Assembly: GCA_947385955.1 (NCBI GenBank)
Contig: CANDNA010000014.1
Location: 1 to 64,000 of the forward strand
Source: an uncultured Clostridia bacterium
GTDB taxonomy: Bacteria; Bacillota; Clostridia; Lachnospirales; Lachnospiraceae
Length of the DNA stretch: 64,000 bases
Reading direction: 5' to 3'
The position numbers and the translations under genes were made by a program. Below, piece after piece: positions 1-8,313 of the stretch (position 1 is the stretch's first letter; each line of letters begins with the position of its first letter). The notes below the pieces were generated by a model, which was not told the origin of the DNA, did no database searches, and was given only the letters and a program-made list of their open reading frames with translations.

Positions 1-154
1 AATGCTCATGTACAATCTTATCCCGGCCGACATAATCCCCGCCTATATTTGTAAAGAACAATTTATTTATGATTTTAGTTCCTTGTTTTTTTATCCACTT
101 CCACATAGCCGCCTCCCGCTATCTGACTCCATACTGGCATTGTAAAATATACCT

Positions 155-334
155 CTACTTTCCAGTCTTTTTGTTCCCTCCCGTATAATCGCCTCCGATC
201 TGAACCTCTTTTAAATTGTTGGTAATACGCTTGTTCACATGTTTCACTTTTTTTATCACTTTGGAAGCACCAAAAACCGATACTGCCAAACCCAGCACAG
301 AACATACGCCGCAGATGATATTAAACAATTCCAT
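155..334 (-). CDS. Small membrane protein with C-terminal GGDYTGG motif
   Basis: A 59-aa protein with one hydrophobic N-terminal segment (residues about 4-24) followed by a basic stretch and a C-terminal QIGGDYTGGNKK motif. I chose the second of two close ATGs because GGAGG lies 6 nt upstream of it; the first ATG abuts the same GGAGG. A TTGTCC-17-TATAAT promoter lies about 40 nt upstream, so the gene looks real. Related glycine-rich GGDY motifs recur just downstream in other frames (near 85-130 and 15-50), so the gene may once have extended further or belong to a decayed repeat array that runs off the window. No function is recognised. Short glycine-rich GDxxGxDK motifs are known from various bacterial NTPase and effector-associated proteins, but that link is only suggestive. 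Confidence 0.6.
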   Translation of the reverse strand: MELFNIICGVCSVLGLAVSVFGASKVIKKVKHVNKRITNNLKEVQIGGDYTGGNKKTGK

Positions 335-373
335 TTCCATCCTCCCATCTCTCCTTATTCATTATCTAAGCAT

Positions 374-402
374 ATTATAGGGGAAAAAATATCCGGGGAC
401 AA
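374..402 (-). promoter_or_regulatory. Sigma-A-type promoter for the small gene at 155-334
   Basis: Read on the minus strand: TTGTCC, a 17-nt spacer, TATAAT. It points at the small membrane-protein gene and leaves a leader of about 30 nt. Confidence 0.65.
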
Positions 403-764
403 GAACGATTGTTTTTGTAACAGGTGAAACTTGCTCTAAAAAGCGCTGTGCGCAGATGAAGTATATTACCAGGATGGCAATTGATAAAACCAATATAGGA
501 GAGGAAATATGCTCCCCTCCGTTTTTGATCTGAAACGTTCACAATTCCTGTGTTTTCTTACATTTCATACATGCATGGTTTTGGAATGCTGTCCTTTGTT
601 TTCTGTCCTGTTTTTAGAATTATTTTGCTGACTTTGCTGTAAATCTGGAATGCTTTCTTTTTCTGTGTTGCAAAACTGGAATCTGCCTCTTCTCTTTTAT
701 GTTGTAAAATTAGAACAAAGCTCATTTTTATCCACAGTGAAACCGGCTCCTGCAATTTTATGGC
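403..764. other. Intergenic stretch without a convincing gene
   Basis: Between the promoter of the small left-edge gene and the terminator of the injection-system operon I see no supported gene. Open frames here lack ribosome binding sites and show no recognisable protein features. A single DnaA-box-like TTATCCACA sits at 728-736. Confidence 0.5.
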
Positions 765-793
765 AATAAAAAAACAGAGCTGCCTGGCTCTGT
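765..793 (-). terminator. Intrinsic terminator of the injection-system operon
   Basis: On the minus strand, ACAGAGC and GCTCTGT form a stem around a short loop and are followed directly by seven T. It lies about 70 nt after the last gene of the long operon, so it marks the operon's 3' end. Confidence 0.85.
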
Positions 794-863
794 GTTCTTC
801 TGATCTGAAAATATCAAATTTGTTGTACAACAAAAAGCCTGTCAATACAGGCGTTATCCTTCC

Positions 864-1745
864 CTATGAAAGTGCTTCTTTCGGAAGGTGCTCCAGAAAG
901 ATTTTGTGCAGGAATTTTTTGTTGATCTCCCTCCTTTTCCATCTGCGCGGGTTTGCAGAGCCGTTCCTCCTGCTCAGCAGGTCTTTGATGCTTTCCATAA
1001 AGACCGGTTCCAAATCTGCACTGATATTATAAGTATATTGCTCTACCAGTTCCCGGATGGCCGAAAGGGCCTGTACGGGATTTTCCAGGCGGAATCTTCT
1101 GCAGAGGCTTCCCGCGATCTGCTTTGCCCGTTCTGATCTGTCTGTATGGCCGCTCTCTCTGCCCTGGCTTTTCTGCAGGGGCCTGATCCAGTATTGTCTG
1201 TCCTTCACGCCAATGGAAAAGAATTTCCGGATCCGGTTCAGATAGTTCTGCAGGGCACGCTTTTTTACCCGGAAAAGGTCCGTGTACTTTTCAAAAAAGA
1301 GCCGGGTCCCAATATGGTAACGGCCGCTGCCAGCGTTGCCATAGATCATATAGAGCATCGTCATCAGCTTTTCGTTTGCCTTCAGGGCAAAGAAATCCGG
1401 ATCATAGAATACATCCTTCCCCATATCCAGGTAATTTTCTGCCGCCTTCCCCGGGCGCAGGGATGCCTTTGAAAAATCATTCCCCATGATCTCGATATCC
1501 CAGTCGCCAAAGTAAGTATTGTCTTTGCTTACCTTTATGATTTCTTTTTCCTCCAGGCTTCTGATCACGTTATAGAAGCTCTGGGACGCTATCTGCAGGT
1601 CTTTACAGACGGATTTATAATAAACCCCTCTGACCATCCCGGCGTCATTCTGGTATCTGGAAAGCCATATGATAAAATCCACCTCCGCGCTGGTTGGATG
1701 GGCCGCTATCAAATTTTCAATCACTTTTGACTTTAGTTTTCTCAT
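864..1745 (-). CDS. Winged-helix-like protein ending the injection-system operon
   Basis: A 293-aa protein that I do not recognise as a named family. Residues about 17-75 read like a winged-helix/helix-turn-helix unit: a helix containing DFIIWLSRYQ, then a helix with DLQIASQSFYNVIRSLEEKEII and a following wing. This is the pattern of DNA-binding proteins that test a DNA site with a Ser/Gln-rich recognition helix. The rest is basic and helical (KKRALQNYLNRIRKFF, RRWKRREINKKF). Its ATG overlaps the stop of the upstream subtilase-like gene by 4 nt (ATGA), so the two are translationally coupled. It is the last gene before the operon terminator. A regulatory role is inferred from the fold impression only. 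Confidence 0.55.
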   Translation of the reverse strand: MRKLKSKVIENLIAAHPTSAEVDFIIWLSRYQNDAGMVRGVYYKSVCKDLQIASQSFYNVIRSLEEKEIIKVSKDNTYFGDWDIEIMGNDFSKASLRPGKAAENYLDMGKDVFYDPDFFALKANEKLMTMLYMIYGNAGSGRYHIGTRLFFEKYTDLFRVKKRALQNYLNRIRKFFSIGVKDRQYWIRPLQKSQGRESGHTDRSERAKQIAGSLCRRFRLENPVQALSAIRELVEQYTYNISADLEPVFMESIKDLLSRRNGSANPRRWKRREINKKFLHKIFLEHLPKEALS

Positions 1746-3238
1746 ATACCCTTTTTCATACAGATTTCATGGCATAAAAAAATGCCCTTCATGGCATCGT
1801 CAAAAGATTTTGAATATAGCTTGTTTCCAATTTTTTGTTCCCTTATAAGAACCATCGCATCCGCCATCGACGGCGCCGTCAGCGTAATCTCCGGGTCGGA
1901 ACGCAGAAAATGGGTATCATCCTGCAGAAAATCCTCAATGGGAAGCCAGATATTAAAGTTTCCTCCGGCAATGGCCACATCCGCTTCGATGGTAAACGTC
2001 CATACGCCCTGTGTGGGTTCTACAAACCGAAAGATCAAAAGGCTTCTGCCGGTGGCCTCTTCCAGCAGGAAACTGTCAATGGTCACCAGCGTCCGGTCAA
2101 AGACAAAGCTGTATACTTCTGTCCTCCGGTCACTTCCTGTGATCCGGTTGATGGTCTCTCCGCCGGGGGTACGCAGTGTCATCCGGTATCGGTTCGGTCC
2201 CTCTGCCCACACCTCCATCAAAAACCCGTTTTCGCCTTCTCCCACCCGCATTTCCACACTCTGAGGCTCCATACTGGTAAGTCCCTGTACATGATGTCCG
2301 GCAGCACCTTCATTGCCTCCGCAGACAACGATTGCCCTGCTCCTTCTCTGGGATATGATATTCAGATACCGGTCCAGAACCGAAGAACCGGTATGGCTGC
2401 CATAGTTGGTCCCGATTCCCAGGCAGATAATCACCGGACGTTCCAGCGCCACTGCAAAGCCTTCCAGATATTTCACTGCCATCAGAATATCCGCTTCCGA
2501 ATAGGCTGACACGCCTTCCGGCAGGATATAATATTCCCTTAAATACTGCTTTGCTTCCCGCAGCTTTACCACTACGATATCCGCATCTGGCGCCGCTCCC
2601 ACAAAACTTCGTCCGCCATCCAGAATACTGCCTGCCGCCACACTGGCCATAGCCGTTCCATGCCCGTCATTGTCCCAGCTTGGAACGATTTCCCTAGGTG
2701 ATTCCGACTGCAGCGCTTCATTGATCTGCTCGCTTCCATATTCGGTCCCATACAGAAATCCTTCCGGCGCAGGGCCGTCATTGATCGTCTGATCCCAGAT
2801 CGTCAGCACTCTGCTGGCGCCGCTGCCGTCCCGGAATACATCCTGGGTATACCGGATCCCGGTATCAATAAATCCCAGTATTACACCCCGGCCGGTCAGT
2901 TCCAGCGGCTGGCGCTGAGTCTGCAGGATACCGGATGCGGACAGCGCCAGAGAATCAAAAATCTGATTTTCCCCCAGTTCCTCCTGCTGCATCAGCCCAT
3001 AGCATTTGGGTATCTCATAATAGGGAAACAGACTGATGTCATTTGGCATCCCCACCACAGGTCTGTAATAAACAATATACAGATTGGAATCCACCTCCAC
3101 CCTGCAATAGTCATACAGCCCTTCCGATATCTCTGCTTCTGTCAGTGTATAATCCCGCAAAATCTCCCTGTACTCTTTCGATTGCACCTTTTCTTCACAT
3201 GTCATGGAAATCACCCATTCTGTTTTCCTTATTTCCAT
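1742..3238 (-). CDS. CspB-like subtilase (S8), truncated before the catalytic Ser
   Basis: A 498-aa S8 family protein of the CspA/B/C type found in Clostridia. The Asp motif (ILGFIDTGIRY), the His motif (NDGHGTAMASVAAG) and the oxyanion Asn (VVCGGNEGAAGHH) are all present. The jelly-roll insertion (residues about 310-445) also looks complete. The C-terminal part that should carry PDLAAPG and the GTS catalytic Ser is absent: after the DPEITLTAPSMADAM stretch the protein diverges and stops within about 37 residues. Family members usually run about 60-70 residues longer. It is therefore predicted to be proteolytically inactive, like the pseudoprotease members of the Csp group. A small hairpin with a T-run lies inside its 3' end (about 1777-1797). 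It sits in the cargo end of the injection operon, 24 nt after the preceding gene. Confidence 0.8.
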   Translation of the reverse strand: MEIRKTEWVISMTCEEKVQSKEYREILRDYTLTEAEISEGLYDYCRVEVDSNLYIVYYRPVVGMPNDISLFPYYEIPKCYGLMQQEELGENQIFDSLALSASGILQTQRQPLELTGRGVILGFIDTGIRYTQDVFRDGSGASRVLTIWDQTINDGPAPEGFLYGTEYGSEQINEALQSESPREIVPSWDNDGHGTAMASVAAGSILDGGRSFVGAAPDADIVVVKLREAKQYLREYYILPEGVSAYSEADILMAVKYLEGFAVALERPVIICLGIGTNYGSHTGSSVLDRYLNIISQRRSRAIVVCGGNEGAAGHHVQGLTSMEPQSVEMRVGEGENGFLMEVWAEGPNRYRMTLRTPGGETINRITGSDRRTEVYSFVFDRTLVTIDSFLLEEATGRSLLIFRFVEPTQGVWTFTIEADVAIAGGNFNIWLPIEDFLQDDTHFLRSDPEITLTAPSMADAMVLIREQKIGNKLYSKSFDDAMKGIFLCHEICMKKGI

Positions 3239-3262
3239 CCTATGAAGAAAGTACAGTTTTGA

Positions 3263-3967
3263 CTATTCTGCCTCTGCAAACATTATGCCAAACTTCCCGA
3301 ATACCTCCTGACAGGCCTCCATATTACAGGGACCTGTGGCTGCCAGAGCATTGATCTCTTCTTCTGTCAGAACTGCCTGTCCCGACGGTGACTGTATCCG
3401 CTCCCGGTAAATGCGTTCCGCAATTTCCATCCTGCGCTCATCCATAGAACAGTGCACCTGATATCTTTCCATAGCTTCTGTAAACGGCAGCATCTGAGTC
3501 TCCAGGATATGCCCGCCATGCAGAAGCCAGTCCTCCTGTGTATCCCTGCAAAAAATCTTCCCGTTCTCTCCCCAGATCCCGGCTGTCACAAACGGCAGCC
3601 GCTTTTCGCCGCCCTGAGCCTCAAACAGGAAAGTCAGTGCCTGTGCCATCCTCCTGATCTCTTCCGGCGCATCCTGATAATGGGACATGGCATACTCCCC
3701 GGAAAGGACCAGTTCCGTGCGCTCGCTTCTGAAATCCTGAAACATACCCAGTATCACTTCCCTGTTTTCGGAAAAATAAAGCGCTGCCTTTCCGCCCTCC
3801 TCATTTCTGGTTACATAGATGCCGCCCGACCATACGTGCTCCGGCAGTATAAACGGATACTCCGGCAGCATCACCCCATGCACACAGGAGGCCAGTATAC
3901 AGCCCTCCCACAATGCAGCCCCGTTTATCGCCAGTTCCTTTTTCTCTCTGCCGTCAAAACCGTCCAC
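3263..3967 (-). CDS. Unknown protein downstream of the HNH-like nuclease
   Basis: A 234-aa soluble acidic protein with no family I can name. The start is GTG, with GGGAGG 7 nt upstream. It has no signal peptide or membrane segment, and Trp and Cys are scattered through it. It follows the HNH-like gene by 21 nt in the same operon. In toxin systems this is the usual place for an immunity gene, so immunity is a reasonable guess, but it rests on position only. An adaptor for the adjacent cargo is an alternative. Confidence 0.6.
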   Translation of the reverse strand: MDGFDGREKKELAINGAALWEGCILASCVHGVMLPEYPFILPEHVWSGGIYVTRNEEGGKAALYFSENREVILGMFQDFRSERTELVLSGEYAMSHYQDAPEEIRRMAQALTFLFEAQGGEKRLPFVTAGIWGENGKIFCRDTQEDWLLHGGHILETQMLPFTEAMERYQVHCSMDERRMEIAERIYRERIQSPSGQAVLTEEEINALAATGPCNMEACQEVFGKFGIMFAEAE

Positions 3968-3988
3968 GCTTTTCCTCCCTGCCAGTTA

Positions 3989-4927
3989 TCATGATTTGCA
4001 TATTTTCTCTACTTCCCGTTTCAAAACCGCCTTTTTCCTGGGATAACGGGGATCATCCGCACAGCAGACATCTTTATACTGCTGGATAGAGCCCGGCGTA
4101 TCAGTCGGCATATTCTCTGCCTTGTTCTTTTTGTTAACACAATATGTGGTACATTCATAAAGCGAATATTTTTTTCCTTCTTTGGTTACTTTATATTTAA
4201 AATCATCCTGTCCGTCATCTTTGGCCGCTCCCTTTTTTCTGACATCCACGCAGGGACATCCGGGCCCCCTGTCATTTTTGCCGCTGCAGTTATCCTGAAC
4301 CTGGAGAAGCGCCCCGTTGCAGAACCGGTTACAGCCTCCCTTTGCTCTGACCTGCACATGATCCAGCGACCATTGCTCCGGTGTATAGCCGCCGGAATAG
4401 GGAATCATGTCTTTAGACTCTGTCTTTTTCTTTCCCCGGTATCCCGTCACATAGATATCCGACCGCATAACAAGTCCGTTTCTCACCAGATTGGCTCTTA
4501 TGGCCATAGATTTCTGGAAAAATGTAAATTCCGCTGCATTATGGGTTCCCGACTGCAGCTTTGCAATCTGTGCATTGATTTCTCCTTCCGTTATTTCAGG
4601 CAGAATCAGCACGCGCCCTTTTTCTTTGTCAATCAGCCCTTCCAGATTTCTGTAAAAAGGATTCCTTGGTTCTTTTTTGGCCTTCTCCCGGATTTTCCGA
4701 AACAGCTCCAGCGCCGCATCCTTATCCACCGGCTCATGGCCGCCATAGGCAATCCCCTGCATAGCCTGCGCTCTTCTCTCCGGATTGCCCCATACCTCAT
4801 TTCCATAAGGACGCCGTCCGCTGCAACGCAGAAATGGATTGCAGGGGCAGGCTCCCTTTTTTTTACAGTCTGTCGGTTTGATCCGCGGTCCCTTGACAGC
4901 CTTCGCACCAACCATTGCTTTGCTCAT
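3989..4927 (-). CDS. Putative HNH-like nuclease effector
   Basis: A 312-aa Cys- and Lys-rich protein. Residues about 175-215 contain a pattern like an HNH nuclease core: WSLDHVQVRAKGG, then an Asn (CNGALLQ), then NCSGKN in the position of the usual CNxxK. The N-terminus (MSKAMVGAKAVKGPR) and a Cys cluster (CKKKGACPCNPFLRC) could be a delivery or metal-binding region. It lies downstream of the VgrG-like and PAAR-like genes in the same operon, where cargo is often encoded, and is flanked by two small proteins of immunity type. The start has AGAGGAGG 6 nt upstream. Nuclease activity and delivery by the machine are inferences; the HNH reading rests on a short motif. Confidence 0.55.
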   Translation of the reverse strand: MSKAMVGAKAVKGPRIKPTDCKKKGACPCNPFLRCSGRRPYGNEVWGNPERRAQAMQGIAYGGHEPVDKDAALELFRKIREKAKKEPRNPFYRNLEGLIDKEKGRVLILPEITEGEINAQIAKLQSGTHNAAEFTFFQKSMAIRANLVRNGLVMRSDIYVTGYRGKKKTESKDMIPYSGGYTPEQWSLDHVQVRAKGGCNRFCNGALLQVQDNCSGKNDRGPGCPCVDVRKKGAAKDDGQDDFKYKVTKEGKKYSLYECTTYCVNKKNKAENMPTDTPGSIQQYKDVCCADDPRYPRKKAVLKREVEKICKS

Positions 4928-4940
4928 GCCATTCCTCCTC

Positions 4941-5381
4941 TCAGGGAAGTGTTCCGATCCGTTCCAGCCCCAGATTCACATATCCCCGCCGCAGCAGGCT
5001 TTCCGCCAGCGCCAGATTTACCACATAAGATACTTTTTTATAGCCAGGTACCAGAAAAATCGGCAAAAGCCCCATTGGCCGGACTGCCTCCACCGATCCG
5101 TCCGGCCTGAACCTGGCCTGTTCCACCGCCTGCATGGCAGGATGAAATCCCCAGAAATCCGGTTGCCCACATCCTTCCAGCACACAGGGCGTAAACTCCA
5201 TTTCCGGCAGATACTGTTCCAGCAGCTCTTTGAACCGGTTACTGATCAGCGGACAGGGATACAGGGTAAAGTCCGGCGCCTCTCCCTTTCTGGTTATGCC
5301 GCAGAGCAGGATATCCGGATCCTGATTCAAAATCCGAAACCGGCTCCCGCCTTCCAATGGTTTTAGTAAAAAATAATCCAT
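4941..5381 (-). CDS. Small immunity-like protein
   Basis: A 146-aa soluble protein beginning MDYFLLKPLEGGSRFRI and ending with a helix (VNLALAESLLRRGYVNLGLERIG). The overall plan resembles small DUF1629/Imm-type immunity proteins linked to polymorphic toxins, but I cannot confirm the family. It lies 13 nt before the HNH-like gene and 29 nt after the pentapeptide-repeat gene in the operon, and has GGGAG 7 nt before its ATG. It could protect against the HNH-like protein or the pentapeptide protein, or could act as a cargo adaptor. Confidence 0.55.
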   Translation of the reverse strand: MDYFLLKPLEGGSRFRILNQDPDILLCGITRKGEAPDFTLYPCPLISNRFKELLEQYLPEMEFTPCVLEGCGQPDFWGFHPAMQAVEQARFRPDGSVEAVRPMGLLPIFLVPGYKKVSYVVNLALAESLLRRGYVNLGLERIGTLP

Positions 5382-5410
5382 AAATCCACTCCCGTTCCCT
5401 GCGCTCTTTG

Positions 5411-6481
5411 TCAGAACTGTAAAAACCGCACCTGCTCTCTCTGCTTTGGTTCCATCTTATAATATTCTCTGTGATCTTCCTGAAATACGGCGCCTGTCAG
5501 ATCGGCTCCCGTAAAATCGGCACATTCAATATCGCTGTATGTAAAGTCTGCGCCTCTCAGACAGCAGCCTGTAAAGCTGGCCCACTCATTGTCCGGACGC
5601 AGCCACAGATCATAGCTGATCCGGCAGTCACTGTAAGCCCCTTCCAGAACAGCCCCTTCCAGATCCGCACCGTCAAAGCCGGCTCCCGGTATCCAGGCAT
5701 CCCGCAGACAGGCCCCCTTCATACTACAGCCATGAAACCAGGCGCCTGTCAGATCCGCCCCTTCAAAATTGCATCCATCCATAGGACAGCCGCTGAAATC
5801 ACAGCCCGTCAGATCCAGCCCGCCGAAATCACAGCCTGTAAAGTCATAGCCCCGGTAATCCCGGAACCGATAAACCTCTTCTTCCTTTTCGGCAAACCAC
5901 TTCTTCATCTGTTCCGGTTCCAATACAGGAGTATACCGCCGGCACACCATTCCGTATCCCATATATTCACAGGCCCGTATCCGGAACTGGTCGGTGATAC
6001 CGATGCCTTCCGGCCGGTATCCCATAACAGCCCTCTGACATGCCATCTCCACGTAATTCCAGTACAGCTCTGCCGCCTGGCACATACAGCTCTCCAGCAT
6101 ATGTTCCGGCAGCTGCATCCGGTATTTTTTGAACAGTCCGGCTGCTTTCTGTATCATGGATTCATAAAACGAGAAAATTCCGCTGCCGTCCGCTTCCCCT
6201 GCCTGTATCTGCCCCGGATCCGCATACCACTCTGTTCCCGATACCAGAATCGGAATCCGGTAATCATGCTGCAGCAGTCTGGTACGCAGCATCGTCACTT
6301 CCATATATTCCACATCCGGATACCCGTTTGCCTGCATCTGTCTGACCTGCCGGCAGGTTTCCTCCAGACCATTTCTGAAAGAGGCGGCCAGTTCTTCTCT
6401 GTGGGAAAAATAATATGCATTGACTGCCAGCAGGGATTCATTTTTGATTTCCTGATATTCCTTCCTGAATGCTTCGCTCAT
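5411..6481 (-). CDS. Pentapeptide-repeat protein
   Basis: A 356-aa protein. Residues about 1-205 are predicted helical with no recognised domain. Residues about 208-345 form a pentapeptide-repeat solenoid, with successive units such as YDFTG CDFGG LDLTG CDFSG and later GADLE GAVLE. Such A(D/N)LXX repeats build a right-handed beta-helix. The gene follows the VgrG-like spike by 35 nt in the operon. Pentapeptide proteins occur both as effectors and as DNA-mimic protection proteins; neither role can be decided here. The position suggests cargo or a spike-associated adaptor. Confidence 0.85.
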   Translation of the reverse strand: MSEAFRKEYQEIKNESLLAVNAYYFSHREELAASFRNGLEETCRQVRQMQANGYPDVEYMEVTMLRTRLLQHDYRIPILVSGTEWYADPGQIQAGEADGSGIFSFYESMIQKAAGLFKKYRMQLPEHMLESCMCQAAELYWNYVEMACQRAVMGYRPEGIGITDQFRIRACEYMGYGMVCRRYTPVLEPEQMKKWFAEKEEEVYRFRDYRGYDFTGCDFGGLDLTGCDFSGCPMDGCNFEGADLTGAWFHGCSMKGACLRDAWIPGAGFDGADLEGAVLEGAYSDCRISYDLWLRPDNEWASFTGCCLRGADFTYSDIECADFTGADLTGAVFQEDHREYYKMEPKQREQVRFLQF

Positions 6482-6516
6482 ATATACTCGTTCTCCTGTG
6501 GGCTGTGCAGGGCCGG

Positions 6517-8181
6517 TCAGTTTTCTTTGATTTTAGACGCTTTCAGATTCATGGCCCCGTCCAGTTTGATGGAACTGGATTTACAGGAAATTCCCACTTC
6601 CGACTTGGCGCTGACTTTCAGTTTCTGACCGGACTCCTGAGACAGTTCCCCTTTGGCCGAAAGTGATATATTCTTCTGGCCCGTAATGGTCATATCCTTC
6701 TCCGCACTGACCACAAATTCTTTCTGTGTTTCCATACCCAGCTTATCCATTGCCGTAAAGGTCATTTCCTTACCGCTCTTTACCGATACTTCCGCTCCGG
6801 CTACCAGATCGATCTCCTTGCCGGCCCGGCCGTCAATTCCCTTACCGGCATTGATACTGCATCCATTGCCTGCACTGAGGATTACACTGTCCCCGGCTGC
6901 CAGAGAGATATGTCCTGCCGCAATCACGTCGATGCTGGACAGCGTATTGACCATAATACCATGCTGAGAAAAAATCTCGATCCCGCTCTCCTCATTGAGT
7001 CTGACAAAAAGTCCTCCTGTTTTGGCCGTAATCAGTATTTCCTTGTCACTGATTTTGATTTCCTTATCGTGAGGCGTGCGCAGATATTTGATATCAGGAT
7101 CTACAGACCGGTCACTGCCGCCCTGCCGGTAAGAAGCCTGGGCCACAGCCATACTTTCGTCCTCCGTAGGAAACTGGATATGCACCACATCCCCCAGTTC
7201 CGGCATCAGATACAGCCCGGTATGATTTTCCGCACTGTATGGTGTGATATAAGGGAAAGCATACGCCGTTGCCGTATCCTGGCTTTCATCCACGCAGAGC
7301 AGCACCTTGACTGTATCGTCGTTTACTTCCAGCACCTGCCCTGCCAGTGTCAGACCGGTGATATGCTGATTGTAAGCTATGGGAACTTTCAGACCGTTTT
7401 CGGGACACAACACATAGCGGCAGGTCAGCACCGCATCCGCCAGATGAATCTGCGCTTCTCTGACAAATAAGGGATTGCCGTCATAATCCACGGTATCCCC
7501 GATGGAAAGGACAGAGTCATCCGCCGTCACAATATATTCAAGGGCATCTTCTGCAGAAATCTCCACCCCGGCCCCGGAAAATTTTCGATAACGCCTTATA
7601 TTTTTACCTATGGAAAACCGATAGGAAAGAAGGCTTCCCATCTGGTTCCCCTTCGGTATCCCGAAGTAAAATGCAGGCTCTTTTACCGACGGCAGCAGCA
7701 CCGAGCCATTATGAGACGCGATCCTCTTTAAAAACTCCCAGTTGGTTTCCTGGTACTGCAGCAGCAGATGGTTCACCGGCAAAGGAGAAGTTTCCACATT
7801 TACAGACAGTCCGTTTTCCCCTGCCATCTGCTCTGCAATCTGCTGATAATTCATGCCGGCATCCTGAAAGGAACGGGACAGTACATCCGTGTCCGCCTGG
7901 ATGCTGAACGAGACTGCCCACACTTCCAGATAGTAGACCTGTCCTTCAAACGAAGCCCTGATATCCTGTACCAGCCCCTGGAAAATCACTTCATCGGAGC
8001 CGGATACCGTAACTACCGTGGAATCATCTGTGTCCTTTACGCCGGAATCCCCCATCTCTTTGGGTATGATCCCTTTTAAATACAGTTCTGCATGCCGATT
8101 CAGGGATTGCTCCACTTTCATCTCCACGATGCCTTCCACAGCAAAGGGACTGACACTCAGCCCGGTCACGTCAATGATCAT
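6517..8181 (-). CDS. VgrG/gpD-like spike protein of a contractile injection system
   Basis: A 554-aa spike protein. Residues 1-300 match the gp27/VgrG-type head: an early segment with VFQGLVQDIRASFEG-like character and the hallmark LLQYQETNWEFLKRIASHNG around residue 140, which is typical of VgrG/phage D proteins. Residues about 265-370 look like a gp5 OB-fold (GDVVHIQFPTEDESMAVAQASYRQGG). The remainder consists of repeating beta strands (for example IDLVAGAEVSVKSGKEMTF and ISLSAKGELSQESGQKL), as expected of the needle-forming beta-helix. The start overlaps a 34-aa gene by 11 nt. Together with the PAAR-like protein it would form the puncturing tip. The needle ends in LDGAMNLKASKIKEN with no extra toxin domain. 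Confidence 0.88.
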   Translation of the reverse strand: MIIDVTGLSVSPFAVEGIVEMKVEQSLNRHAELYLKGIIPKEMGDSGVKDTDDSTVVTVSGSDEVIFQGLVQDIRASFEGQVYYLEVWAVSFSIQADTDVLSRSFQDAGMNYQQIAEQMAGENGLSVNVETSPLPVNHLLLQYQETNWEFLKRIASHNGSVLLPSVKEPAFYFGIPKGNQMGSLLSYRFSIGKNIRRYRKFSGAGVEISAEDALEYIVTADDSVLSIGDTVDYDGNPLFVREAQIHLADAVLTCRYVLCPENGLKVPIAYNQHITGLTLAGQVLEVNDDTVKVLLCVDESQDTATAYAFPYITPYSAENHTGLYLMPELGDVVHIQFPTEDESMAVAQASYRQGGSDRSVDPDIKYLRTPHDKEIKISDKEILITAKTGGLFVRLNEESGIEIFSQHGIMVNTLSSIDVIAAGHISLAAGDSVILSAGNGCSINAGKGIDGRAGKEIDLVAGAEVSVKSGKEMTFTAMDKLGMETQKEFVVSAEKDMTITGQKNISLSAKGELSQESGQKLKVSAKSEVGISCKSSSIKLDGAMNLKASKIKEN

Positions 8182-8275
8182 CTTCCTCCTCCTTTTCTTC
8201 CTGCCGATGTTCCTCTTCCTGCTGACAGATCAGATCAGCCATCCAGGCAATAAATTCTTCATCTCCGTATTCCAT
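8171..8275 (-). CDS. 34-aa acidic protein between the PAAR-like and VgrG-like genes
   Basis: A very short gene: ATG, an amphipathic first half (EEFIAWMADLICQQ) and a strongly charged Glu/Lys tail. AGGAGG lies 11 nt before the ATG, and the gene's last 11 nt overlap the VgrG-like start. It could be a small spike chaperone or a leader that couples translation of the spike. The ribosome binding site and tight overlap support a real gene; the function is unknown. Confidence 0.55.
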   Translation of the reverse strand: MEYGDEEFIAWMADLICQQEEEHRQEEKEEEDDH

Positions 8276-8313
8276 CTCTGATGTTCCCTCCTGCCTGCGT
8301 CGCTTCCTGTCCT

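Noticed and set aside
558-845. A minus-strand open frame of about 95 codons near the operon terminator
   Set aside because: It has no ribosome binding site or protein-like composition and it runs through the terminator hairpin.
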